Shown here one piece after another: positions 24,303 to 32,927 of a stretch of DNA of 32,927 nucleotides. The number at the start of each line of letters is the position of its first letter. The first letter of the stretch is position 1. The stretch is taken from positions 1 to 32,927 of the forward strand of contig JABJJO010000040.1 in NCBI GenBank assembly GCA_018660825.1, in the 5' to 3' direction. Origin of the DNA: Planctomycetaceae bacterium. Lineage in GTDB: Bacteria; Planctomycetota; Planctomycetia; Pirellulales; Pirellulaceae. A program made the position numbers and the translations under genes. The notes below the pieces were generated by a model. The model was not told where the DNA came from and made no database searches. It worked only from the letters and a program-made list of their open reading frames with translations.

Positions 24303-25494
24303 TAGCCACTTGGCAAAACACCTTGGCTAACTGATTAATAGCTTGCTGCGACATTGCTGGGTAGATTGGCAAAAACACGGCGTTGTCTAGAATACGATCG
24401 GTCGTCGATATTGATTGAACCGCTTCGCCTTGTAACGCAGGCACAGTAGGTACTTTAACCATCGACCCACGTTGGTCCGCGTCAAACCCATATGCTCGCA
24501 AGTATTGAATTGTCTCGGACGGGTTATCTGTTTCCACAGGGAATACCCAAAAGTAATTTGTAGCGGCAGCACTACCAGGCAAGTCATATCGCTGGCTCAG
24601 GTGGTCGCACAAGAGTTCACCAAGTTCGCAATGACGCTCTAATCGTCGCTCTTCAAAACTTGTAATCCGGCGTTTCAACACACTTAATAACGCCTGGCAG
24701 GGCTGCTGCCGTATTCTTGAAAACAACTTGTCGGTGGGGAAGCCCTTCACACTCTTCTTCAGTATTTCGCTGTAATCCTTTCCTAGCATTCTTAAGACCG
24801 CGATAAAAGCTGTTATGGGCAATCGATAGGAAAGAATCTTGAGAAAACCGTATTTCACCACACGCTTAAAATATGCCATCGTGGATTGTGTTGGATACGC
24901 TTGCTGGATTTGTGCCATCTTTTTTGTCAACTTACCGTCGGCAATACAAAGGACAGCTCCGCCGAGAGCAGTGGCCGTTTTGATCGGTCCGAAACTGTAC
25001 ATTGCCACGTCACTAACATCTGATTTTCCTTGCGGCATACCGTGAAAGGATTGGGCACAATCTTCGACCAGCAACAATCCATGCTGTTGCGTAATACGAG
25101 CATAGGGTTGCATGTCTATTTGTGTGCCAAAGAGGTGAGCAATTAGCACGAGTCGAGTTTGATCGGTAATCGCAAATTCAACATCTTCTGGTGCTGGAGC
25201 AAGCGTCTCAAATTGCAGGTCAACCGGTACTGCCACGAGACCATGTTCAGCGATGATCTTGAGGATTCCATCAATCGTCATAGCGCTGACAATGACTTCG
25301 CTACCGCGCGGTAAGTCCAAAGCTCGCAGTAGAATATCTAGGCCCGATCGCACGCTTAAGCAAGTGAACGCATGCCGCGAATCTCGCCAGCATTGATTCA
25401 CGACAGTCGTGTCGACACGGTTTGGAAAGACACAATGCGCCAAGGCACTAGCAAGATCAGCCCAACCGATATCAATTCGTTTTCGCACCCACAT
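24214..25494 (-). CDS. DegT/DnrJ/EryC1/StrS-family PLP-dependent aminotransferase
   Basis: The 426-residue protein shows the DegT pattern: SVRSGLDILLRAL (phosphate-binding Ser/Gly near 48-51), LVEDCAQS with Asp145 holding the pyridine N, and YSFGPIKTATALGGAV with Lys172 as the PLP lysine. The lysine is intact, so it should transaminate, most often a nucleotide-linked keto sugar. The usual GEGG after the lysine is replaced by ALGG. There is no start ribosome site. A hydrophobic stretch (ILSYRLPITAFIAVLRMLG) around 210-230 is unusual for the family and could touch a membrane. Its 3' end overlaps the MazG-like gene by 89 bases in opposite strands. No sugar-nucleotide partners are in the window. 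Confidence 0.85.
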   Translation of the reverse strand: MWVRKRIDIGWADLASALAHCVFPNRVDTTVVNQCWRDSRHAFTCLSVRSGLDILLRALDLPRGSEVIVSAMTIDGILKIIAEHGLVAVPVDLQFETLAPAPEDVEFAITDQTRLVLIAHLFGTQIDMQPYARITQQHGLLLVEDCAQSFHGMPQGKSDVSDVAMYSFGPIKTATALGGAVLCIADGKLTKKMAQIQQAYPTQSTMAYFKRVVKYGFLKILSYRLPITAFIAVLRMLGKDYSEILKKSVKGFPTDKLFSRIRQQPCQALLSVLKRRITSFEERRLERHCELGELLCDHLSQRYDLPGSAAATNYFWVFPVETDNPSETIQYLRAYGFDADQRGSMVKVPTVPALQGEAVQSISTTDRILDNAVFLPIYPAMSQQAINQLAKVFCQVAIRRRYPEEDQSPTTDACAHNVPEILVRDI

Positions 25495-25587
25495 AACGCA
25501 ACTTTTTAAATTTTGATTTCTATTCTTTGGTTATCTTATTGATCACACTGAATATTGTAACCCAATCAATACTGCGACTGACACTCA

Positions 25588-26382
25588 TTAGTAGCTATTG
25601 GATGAATCTGGAAACGTCTTTGTTTGAACGTCTTGGCAATACTGCGATACAGCGTCACCAATTGTGTTTCGCAGTTGCGCGTATTCTTTCACAAACCGCG
25701 GAGGAGAATCGGTTAGCCCGAGGAGGTCATTGATTACGAGAATCTGGCCATCACAATGCTCGCCAGCACCAATACCAATCGTTGGGATCGATAACGCTTC
25801 GGTAATCTTAGCGGCGATCGCCGCTTCCATGCACTCGAGTACAACAGAAAACGCCCCGGCAGATTCTACGGCTTTGGCATCAGCCAACAACTGCTCTTCA
25901 TCCCGCTGCACTTTATAGCCACCCATCGTCAATACACTTTGCGGCTGCAAGCCAATGTGCCCCATGACGGGAATTCCAGCTGCAACTAAAGCAGCAATCG
26001 TGCCGGCTTGCTGGACGCCGCCTTCAAGTTTGACCGTTTGACACTCAGTCTCTTTCAGAATCCTAGCAGCAGCGGCTATCGCTTCGTGGTCACCCACGAG
26101 GTGTGTCGGGAAGGGGAGATCCACCACCAGCAGGCTGTGTTCCACAGCGCGACCTACCATTTCGGCGTGGTAAATAATTTCGTCGAGCGAGACCTTTAGC
26201 GTTGTCGCGCGACCTTGCACAACCATGCCTAAAGAATCACCTACTAAAATCCCATCGACACCTGCTTGATCAAGAATCTTAGCGATCGTGAAATCATAGG
26301 CCGTCAGCATTGTAATCCGCTGACCTTGACGCTTAAAGTCAATGAAATCGTTTACGGTATTCTGTTTTTTTGCTGCGGCCAT
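25588..26382 (-). CDS. panB: 3-methyl-2-oxobutanoate hydroxymethyltransferase
   Basis: PanB makes ketopantoate from alpha-ketoisovalerate and methylenetetrahydrofolate, the first step to pantothenate and CoA. The 264-residue length is standard. Active-site residues known from E. coli are in place: Asp49 (VGDSLGM), Asp88 (DLPF), Lys118 and Glu120 (VKLEGG), His142 and Glu183 (LECMEAA). After DLPF the sequence goes PTHLVGDHEAI, where the usual family has another small loop, so that loop differs. The Ser/Asn tail is disordered. It lies between DegT (same strand, 93 bases) and the secreted orphan (divergent, 150 bases). The divergent gap holds a TATAAT at 26417-26422 on the plus strand. Confidence 0.93.
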   Translation of the reverse strand: MAAAKKQNTVNDFIDFKRQGQRITMLTAYDFTIAKILDQAGVDGILVGDSLGMVVQGRATTLKVSLDEIIYHAEMVGRAVEHSLLVVDLPFPTHLVGDHEAIAAAARILKETECQTVKLEGGVQQAGTIAALVAAGIPVMGHIGLQPQSVLTMGGYKVQRDEEQLLADAKAVESAGAFSVVLECMEAAIAAKITEALSIPTIGIGAGEHCDGQILVINDLLGLTDSPPRFVKEYAQLRNTIGDAVSQYCQDVQTKTFPDSSNSY

Positions 26383-26416
26383 TATTGATTTGTTCAGCTT
26401 TGCTTTTCTAACAAGC

Positions 26417-26422
26417 TATAAT
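26417..26422 (+). promoter_or_regulatory. Candidate -10 element for the secreted orphan at 26533
   Basis: A perfect TATAAT lies 111 bases before the start of the secreted protein at 26533. A matching -35 is weak (TTCAGC at 18 bases upstream). It is reported as a candidate only. Confidence 0.3.
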
Positions 26423-26532
26423 GTAAGAGGAAGAAGATGTGTTGCATATCGACTATACTGCATTTTCAATTAAACGGATATGGTCTAGCTGTAGATGGCT
26501 CAGTGAATAAATAATTCAATCGGAACCAAATC

Positions 26533-27264
26533 ATGACAAAACTTAAAAAATTCAATCGCATCTTTTCATTGTTCGCTTTGACAGCATTTATTTTCGCTAC
26601 AGCCAACGCCAATGCACAACAGCAGCCACCTAAGAAAACATTACGCGGCGACGGTACTGTCATTGCTATAGGTGCTGGCAAAATTCAAGTCGAGTTAAAA
26701 GACGGTAACAAATGGGTCATCTATAAACCCGATAAGCCTGAGGCTATTGACGTCTCGGGGACTGCCGTGCTGCCTTGGTTAAAGCGGGGAATGTTCGTTA
26801 GCTTTGCGGGGTTGTTCGACGCCAAGGGAGCATCGCAGATTGAGATAAAAGACATTCTTGTATTTCAGCCAAATAACGATACTAAACTAGGACCTAAGAG
26901 AGACGGAATCTCAGGAGCTAATAAAAATCTATTCGGCGGGAAGCCAAATCCCAATGCCGTTCAAACCTCTCGCTTTCTCATCTCCGGGAGATTGGTCAAT
27001 ATCAACAACGGAAAAATGGTGGTCGAAGCACCAGGATTTCGAACCACGGTTTCACTAGCCAAAAAAATGACCATCCGTGTTAAAAGCCATAACCCCAGCC
27101 TGATTCGGGTGGGTGATAAAGTCAATATCGACGCTTGGTACTATGAAGGCCGGGCACAATTGATGCAAGCCAAAGCCAACAGCTTAAAGTTCATCTCCGA
27201 AAAACCATACGGTTATGTCGAAAAACCAGTCCCCGCAGAAAAAGACGAGGATGCCTCGAAGTAA
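26533..27264 (+). CDS. Secreted protein of unknown function with two small beta-rich repeats
   Basis: The 243-residue product has a signal peptide (1-28, ending ANAQ). Two similar segments, about 37-65 (GDGTVIAIGAGKIQVELKDG) and 150-180 (ISGRLVNINNGKMVVEAPG), read G-x-V-x-x-I/N-x-G-K-x-x-V-E and look like OB-type or SH3-type beta folds. A basic linker with FQPNNDTKLGPK lies between, and the C-terminus is acidic and Lys-rich. No function is known, and the start has no ribosome-binding site. It does not overlap its neighbours. A gap of 414 bases follows before gapA. Confidence 0.72.
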   Translation: MTKLKKFNRIFSLFALTAFIFATANANAQQQPPKKTLRGDGTVIAIGAGKIQVELKDGNKWVIYKPDKPEAIDVSGTAVLPWLKRGMFVSFAGLFDAKGASQIEIKDILVFQPNNDTKLGPKRDGISGANKNLFGGKPNPNAVQTSRFLISGRLVNINNGKMVVEAPGFRTTVSLAKKMTIRVKSHNPSLIRVGDKVNIDAWYYEGRAQLMQAKANSLKFISEKPYGYVEKPVPAEKDEDASK

Positions 27265-27565
27265 AGCAAGTCATGGGACTTTACCCGCTTCGCCTACACT
27301 TCGTTTAGACGAACAAACGCTGCTCAGGCTCCCCCCAAGGCCCCCGAAAAAACTAACTGCCCGCAGATATAGTATTAACGGGTATTATGAACACTAGGGA
27401 TCTGCGAGCAATTAGCAACGTAATTAAACGCTACGATCGTTAAAAAGTTTCGGCAACTGCGAAAATTCCTTGGCTCCAGCCGAATTCGCCCATTGTGAGC
27501 CTTGCATTTCAAACCTATAATTGCCTCTTTAAGAAGCGAATACGCTTTAGTTTCTCGTAAACAAC

Positions 27566-27588
27566 CACTAACAATCTGTTTGTTAGTG
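27566..27588 (+). promoter_or_regulatory. 9-bp hairpin in the gapA leader
   Basis: CACTAACAA (27566-27574) pairs exactly with TTGTTAGTG (27580-27588) around a five-base loop TCTGT. It lies 90 bases before the gapA start. No T-run follows on either strand, so a terminator is unlikely. A leader structure or binding site is possible. Confidence 0.45.
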
Positions 27589-27660
27589 AAAAGTCATAAA
27601 CACGTAAGACCGTAATCACGGGTGTTTGATTGGCCACTGTTTCCGGTTTTAGTTCATTGA

Positions 27661-28704
<1,044 letters not shown>

Positions 28705-28753
28705 TCAAGTAAGCATTCGTTGCTTCAAGTGACGAGCACAAACGTGTATAACT

Positions 28754-28791
28754 AAACCGCAGTTGCGTTGATTCGTGACTGCGGTTTTTTT
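28754..28791 (+). terminator. Strong intrinsic terminator after gapA
   Basis: AAACCGCAGT (28754-28763) pairs exactly with ACTGCGGTTT (28778-28787), extended by inner G-U and G-C pairs to a six-base loop, and the T-run continues to 28791. It lies 50 bases after the gapA stop. Confidence 0.9.
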
Positions 28792-28839
28792 CATTCAACC
28801 ACACCTGTTACGCGTCACTCCATTTAAAAGCCAAACTTC

Positions 28840-30519
28840 ATGATCCAATTCTCAGAAATCCAACAATCAGCTCCTAACCTGGAAGAAGTCACCTCTGCAC
28901 GTACAGAGCTACTCAATCAAATCGAGTCCACAAGTAGCATCGAGGACATCCGTTTAGCCCTGCAACAGTGGGATCAAGGTCGCCGGGAAACAGGCACTTG
29001 GGAAGCACTTGTGCAGCTACGTTTTTGCCAAGATACGACCGACGAACAAGCAAAACAAGCTCAAGACGAAATGGACCAAATGCAGCCTAAACTGACTGAA
29101 CTCGATATTAACATCAAACGTGCTCTGGTCAGCCATCCGTTGCGATCGGCGATTGAGCAAGAAACAGGTGTACAGTTATTCGCCTTATGGGAAGCCGAAA
29201 TCCCGACGTTCGACCCCATCATCGCTGAAGACATGATCCAAGAATCTGGCTTGAAAACCAAATACACAACACTGATGGCATCCGCTAAGTTCGAGTTTGA
29301 CGGCGACACGCTTAACCACTCGACCATCACTCGCTATCGTGAAAACGCCGACCGCGACCTACGTTACGGCGCGGAATTAGCACGCTGGCAGTGGTTTGAC
29401 GAACATGCCGAAGAGCTCGATGACTTGTTTGATGAAATGGTTACTTTGCGCCACGGCATGGCACAAAAACTTGACTTCGAAAACTACGTCGATTTAGGCT
29501 ATCAAATCATGAGTCGTGTCGATTACGACCAACACGATGTAGCGCGTTACCGCGATATGGTTCGCGAGGAAGTCACACCACTGGGTCAACAAATCCGTGA
29601 CGGCCAAGCAACCACTCTAGGCATCGACAAAACCATGTTTTGGGATGAATCAGTTTATCTCAAAGCGGGTAATCCGTTGCCCTCGAGCGACTATGATACG
29701 ATGATTGGTCAAGCGACTGAGATGTTCAATAACATGGGTTATGGTCTTGATGATTTCTTTCGTATCATGAACGAAGGTGGGTTCATGGATCTGCAGAGTC
29801 GCGACGGTAAAGCAGGTGGTGGATTTTGTACTGCTTTCAGCACGGTCGGCATGCCATATATCTACGCCAACTTTAAAGGCACTCGAGCTGATGTCCAAGT
29901 TTTCACTCACGAGATGGGGCACGCGTTTCAGTGCTACATGAGTCGCCAACAACCGTGGTTTGATTATCTCTGGCCAACCTATGAATCATGCGAGATTCAC
30001 TCCATGTCTCTCGAGATGCTATGTTACCCACAAATGGAACGGTTCTTCGGTGACGGTGCCGCCGACTTCCGCCACATTGACCTCGCAAGCACACTTACGT
30101 TTCTACCCTACGGTGTTACCGTCGACGAATTCCAACACTTGGTTTATGCCAAACCACAAGCCAGTCGTAACGAACGTCACGAAATGTGGAAACAACTTGA
30201 ATCAACCTATGAACCCTATTTGGACTATGGTGATTTACCACACGTCAGCAGCGGTGGACGGTGGCAAGAAAAACAACACATTTTTCGATCTCCTTTCTAT
30301 TATATCGATTACACTTTGGCACAAACCTGCGCGTTACAGTTTTGGATCAAAGCCGAAGAGAATCGCGAACAAGCAATGCACGATTATGTGGCATTATGCA
30401 AACGTGGTGGCGAAGCACCGTTTCAGGAATTGGTGGCCAGCGCCAAACTTATCAGCCCATTCAAAGAAGGTTGTTTGCGAGATGTTGTAGCCCATAGTCG
30501 TCGGGTATTAGGCATATAA
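28840..30519 (+). CDS. M3-family oligoendopeptidase (PepF-like)
   Basis: The 559-residue protein is a cytosolic metallopeptidase with the zinc site HEMGH at residues 357-361 (H357, E358, H361) and the third ligand Glu385 in ESCEIHSMSLEM, 28 residues from the first His as in oligoendopeptidase F. The helical N-terminal 330 residues and ADVQVFTHEMGH, GGGFCTAFS, YVDYTLAQTCALQFW fit the M3B family. It cleaves short peptides. It has no signal peptide and no ribosome site, and starts 48 bases after the gapA terminator. It is slightly shorter than the usual 600 residues. Confidence 0.92.
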   Translation: MIQFSEIQQSAPNLEEVTSARTELLNQIESTSSIEDIRLALQQWDQGRRETGTWEALVQLRFCQDTTDEQAKQAQDEMDQMQPKLTELDINIKRALVSHPLRSAIEQETGVQLFALWEAEIPTFDPIIAEDMIQESGLKTKYTTLMASAKFEFDGDTLNHSTITRYRENADRDLRYGAELARWQWFDEHAEELDDLFDEMVTLRHGMAQKLDFENYVDLGYQIMSRVDYDQHDVARYRDMVREEVTPLGQQIRDGQATTLGIDKTMFWDESVYLKAGNPLPSSDYDTMIGQATEMFNNMGYGLDDFFRIMNEGGFMDLQSRDGKAGGGFCTAFSTVGMPYIYANFKGTRADVQVFTHEMGHAFQCYMSRQQPWFDYLWPTYESCEIHSMSLEMLCYPQMERFFGDGAADFRHIDLASTLTFLPYGVTVDEFQHLVYAKPQASRNERHEMWKQLESTYEPYLDYGDLPHVSSGGRWQEKQHIFRSPFYYIDYTLAQTCALQFWIKAEENREQAMHDYVALCKRGGEAPFQELVASAKLISPFKEGCLRDVVAHSRRVLGI

Positions 30520-30568
30520 TATTAGATATGAGAAGAAAGCGCTCAATTTACATAGTCAGGAATTCGTT

Positions 30569-31813
30569 ATGAAATTTCATCTTTCGCCCGTGGCCGTTGC
30601 CATGACTGTGGTGCTGTTGACCATCTCAACAACCATGGCCTGCCTTTGGGATTATGATACTCTGGCTCAGGAACGCATGAAATTCCCCTCGGCGCTGGAA
30701 TTGATCGCTGGAAAATTCCCGCGTCATAGTCCCGCGTTCTACCTCTGGCGAATCGATGACCGCCAAGCCAAGCTTGATAGCGGTGATGACCAAGCGAGTT
30801 ATTATGACGATATCGCTGTTGCTTACGACAAGCTAAGGCAAGACGACCAAGCGATTGAGTGGATGCATAAGAAAGCGGCAAAATTCAATGACAGCGTTGA
30901 CAACCGCTATAAGACTGCTGCCAATCTAGGAACATTCTACTTACACTCACGGCAACTAGACAAAGGCATCGAACAGCTCGAACTTGCCATCAAAATAAAT
31001 CCCAACGCCCACTTTGGCCGTGAGCGGTATCAATTGTATCTCGCCAAATATATCAAGTTGCGTATAGAGAATGGGCAATTACGCGAGGGAAAACTCGTGC
31101 TGCCTTTGCGAAATGAATACGAACCTGATTTCAGCGGGTCTGATGTTGATACCGATTCAGCACCAAAAACCAGCACCCTTAGCAAGCATGAAGCAATTCG
31201 CCATTTTGGTTCTGCCGTCGGATATTTTGACAATGACTCGCTCGCTCTTATCGACAAAGAACAAACAACTGAGGCCGTGACTGGTATTTTGGGGATGATG
31301 CGGTTTGGACATTATGATTCGCCCATTTTGCTGGAATGCTTGGGGGATTTATTGAGTGAAACAAGCGGTGTCAATCAGAATTCCGCATACACAATTGCAG
31401 CCCGCGCCTACATGCGTGCTGCCGATTTGCTGTCGCAAGAAGATGAGGCGTCGCGAACCAAATATCACGAACTGGTTAAACGCGTAATACACTATAAGAA
31501 AAACCTAGATCACAAAGACATCCATCACTATCTGACGTTAGAACTAGCTGACGCCGATGCATACTACGCGCAAATCGTAGCGGATGAAAAACTGTGGATA
31601 TCTCAAAACGCTGATGTCGAAGCGCTCTTTCAAGCAAAGTACTATGCTAGCAGCGATGCCCAATTTGCGTTGAGTGACTACACCGACGACAAACCTATAA
31701 TAAACACCACCGAAATATCGATCATCATTGCCATTTCGCTTTTGTTACTCGCATCCATTTCGCTTTACTTACTGCGCAGATTCCTAAAAAATCGCTTCTC
31801 AAACAACAAATAA
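30569..31813 (+). CDS. Secreted TPR-like protein with C-terminal membrane anchor
   Basis: The 414-residue protein has a signal peptide (1-24) followed at once by CLWDYDTLAQER, a conserved-looking block of planctomycete proteins. The region from residue 78 to 147 contains two TPR-like helix pairs, including AANLGTFYLHSRQLDKGIEQ, and ends with a membrane helix at about 383-402 (SIIIAISLLLLASISLYLL) and a basic tail. AGGA lies seven bases before the start. The Cys25 after the signal is not in a proper lipobox (TMAC). It probably sits in the periplasm facing partners via the TPRs. The function is unknown. The next gene is also a secreted helical protein. Confidence 0.78.
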   Translation: MKFHLSPVAVAMTVVLLTISTTMACLWDYDTLAQERMKFPSALELIAGKFPRHSPAFYLWRIDDRQAKLDSGDDQASYYDDIAVAYDKLRQDDQAIEWMHKKAAKFNDSVDNRYKTAANLGTFYLHSRQLDKGIEQLELAIKINPNAHFGRERYQLYLAKYIKLRIENGQLREGKLVLPLRNEYEPDFSGSDVDTDSAPKTSTLSKHEAIRHFGSAVGYFDNDSLALIDKEQTTEAVTGILGMMRFGHYDSPILLECLGDLLSETSGVNQNSAYTIAARAYMRAADLLSQEDEASRTKYHELVKRVIHYKKNLDHKDIHHYLTLELADADAYYAQIVADEKLWISQNADVEALFQAKYYASSDAQFALSDYTDDKPIINTTEISIIIAISLLLLASISLYLLRRFLKNRFSNNK

Positions 31814-31973
31814 CGTCTAATAAATCCCTGCAGGACTAATCTATCTGGACGTAAAAACTGCAACCGAACTATACTACAGCGTTCTTTAACGGACACAGAT
31901 TTCCGAAAAAAGCATAATCCATATCAGTTACTATTGGATGTCCTGATAAATATCCAAACTGCGGAGTTTCACT

Positions 31974-32927
31974 ATGAAACGGTTTTACGGTTCCCCAACG
32001 TTTACTTTGGTATTTTACTACACCATTCTAATTGGCTGTTTCATCATACCCAACGTGGTTTTCAGTCAAACAGCAACAATTAATGATAAAACGCAATCTG
32101 TATTGGTCGACGAAACGACTCCACCAACAAATACCGCAGCGGATACTGACAAAAACACTGACGAAACAAATAATAATGCCACAACGACTCCCTTCGTATT
32201 CCACGGTAGTCGTTTTCAGGGTGTCATGCCTGGCGTCACTCCAAAATCAAAAATCGTAGAGCTCTTAGGGGAGCCGCGAGCGAAAATTGAAACGGGCGGA
32301 CGGGTTGTCAATGTCTATGCAATTGAACCGTACGACCGAGTGGGAATTGTGCTGCGGGGGGATGTCGCGGATTCGATTCACCTACACTACAAACAACCGC
32401 TGAACCTCAAACAAGCGGCCTCTGAATTAGGACATGACCCGACCACAGCGGTTACTCAAACCACATCCACACCCCACGAGTTTTTACTAACTTGGCCCGA
32501 TGAAGGAATATCGCTGCACTTCCAACGTAGCGACGGTGTTAACGTAGTTTCCCGAGTGGCCTTCACAACGGCGCAGCCTGACGCGTTTCTATTGCGCGGC
32601 CTCAATCGGCAGTGGCGCGATTACAACGGAGCATTGCATGATGCCCGTGCGGTACAAAGTCTAGATCCTCGTCGTGAAGAAGCTTATCGACTTGAAGCAC
32701 AAGTCGCCTTGCGAATGGGACATCCAACCATCGCAAAAAAAGCGATTGCGGAAGCACTCACCGTAACCACTGCTACCATCGATCTGTTGTTACTACAAGT
32801 TCAAGTCGCTACCACGGCCACCGAACTCGACGGATTGATGCTGCAAATTCGAGCAATCCGTAATAACGTTCAACTCCCTTCACTCACTCGCGCTAAAGCA
32901 GCTTTTGCGATGGGCCAAATCAATACC
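31974..32927 (+). CDS. Secreted protein with SmpA-like block and TPR-like region, cut by window end
   Basis: ATG at 31974 follows GGAG with seven bases between. The frame is open for 318 codons to the last base of the window. A signal sequence spans about 9-31 (ends VFSQ). A Thr/Asn/Asp-rich linker (about 40-72) follows, then GVMPGVTPKSKIVELLGEP (83-101), similar to the G-x-T-x-x-x-V-x-x-x-L-G-x-P pattern of small outer-membrane SmpA/BamE-type domains, then a beta-rich part. From about residue 205 it has TPR-like helices (GLNRQWRDYNGALHDARAV). The C-terminal end is missing. Function unknown. Confidence 0.8.
   Translation, partial: MKRFYGSPTFTLVFYYTILIGCFIIPNVVFSQTATINDKTQSVLVDETTPPTNTAADTDKNTDETNNNATTTPFVFHGSRFQGVMPGVTPKSKIVELLGEPRAKIETGGRVVNVYAIEPYDRVGIVLRGDVADSIHLHYKQPLNLKQAASELGHDPTTAVTQTTSTPHEFLLTWPDEGISLHFQRSDGVNVVSRVAFTTAQPDAFLLRGLNRQWRDYNGALHDARAVQSLDPRREEAYRLEAQVALRMGHPTIAKKAIAEALTVTTATIDLLLLQVQVATTATELDGLMLQIRAIRNNVQLPSLTRAKAAFAMGQINT

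Noticed and set aside
29960-30490. 176-codon plus ORF under the oligoendopeptidase gene
   Set aside because: The M3 frame holds the HEMGH zinc site and ligand Glu, so this overlapping frame is a shadow.
31934-31957. 6-bp inverted repeat TTGGAT/ATCCAA before the last gene
   Set aside because: Too short with a 12-base loop in AT-rich DNA, easily chance.

Overview
The window looks like chromosomal DNA from a member of the Planctomycetota. The main reasons are a twin-arginine DUF1552 protein followed by a DUF1592/1588/1585-type 'planctomycete cytochrome' protein, an SGNH hydrolase fused to DUF1080, a di-heme oxidoreductase, many secreted proteins of unknown function, and frequent GTG starts or starts without a clear Shine-Dalgarno site. 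Base composition looks moderate (by eye, a little under half G+C) and fairly even. I see no insertion sequence, phage genes, integrase or CRISPR array.

Region 1 (1-10849) is a secreted and periplasmic catabolic region. It holds a sialate O-acetylesterase-like hydrolase (minus, cut by the window edge), a small LTxEQ-repeat secreted protein, the DUF1552/DUF1592 pair overlapping by one base, and an SGNH-DUF1080 hydrolase. That hydrolase is divergent from a family-10 pectate lyase, which is followed by a di-heme c-type oxidoreductase. Together they suggest attack on an acetylated acidic polysaccharide, with c-type heme proteins in the same compartment. The substrate and the link between these genes are inference.

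Region 2 (10950-14265) is a loose set of small genes: an FMN-binding PPOX-fold protein, a DUF1653 protein, a secreted CxxC protein and a zinc-ribbon membrane protein. It also has a gene-poor stretch with a probable degenerate zinc-ribbon ORF and a diverged duplicated segment, and a tRNA-Arg(UCG).

Region 3 (14266-28704) is mostly housekeeping and metabolism: a secreted cyclophilin, RsmD with an unusual motif IV, a radical SAM protein overlapping a two-TM protein, a very large orphan secreted protein, an iron-type alcohol dehydrogenase, a methyltransferase, full-length LarC (nickel-pincer cofactor), a MazG-like pyrophosphohydrolase, a DegT-family aminotransferase whose 3' end overlaps it tail to tail, PanB, a secreted orphan and GAPDH, which ends at a strong intrinsic terminator.

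Region 4 (28840-32927) holds an M3-family oligopeptidase and two secreted TPR-like proteins, the last cut by the window end.

No clear new multi-gene defence or biosynthetic system is evident. The best leads are the radical SAM/two-TM pair, the RsmD motif change, the polysaccharide/cytochrome neighbourhood, the LarC without visible partners, and the repeated segment around 13.2 and 14.1 kb.
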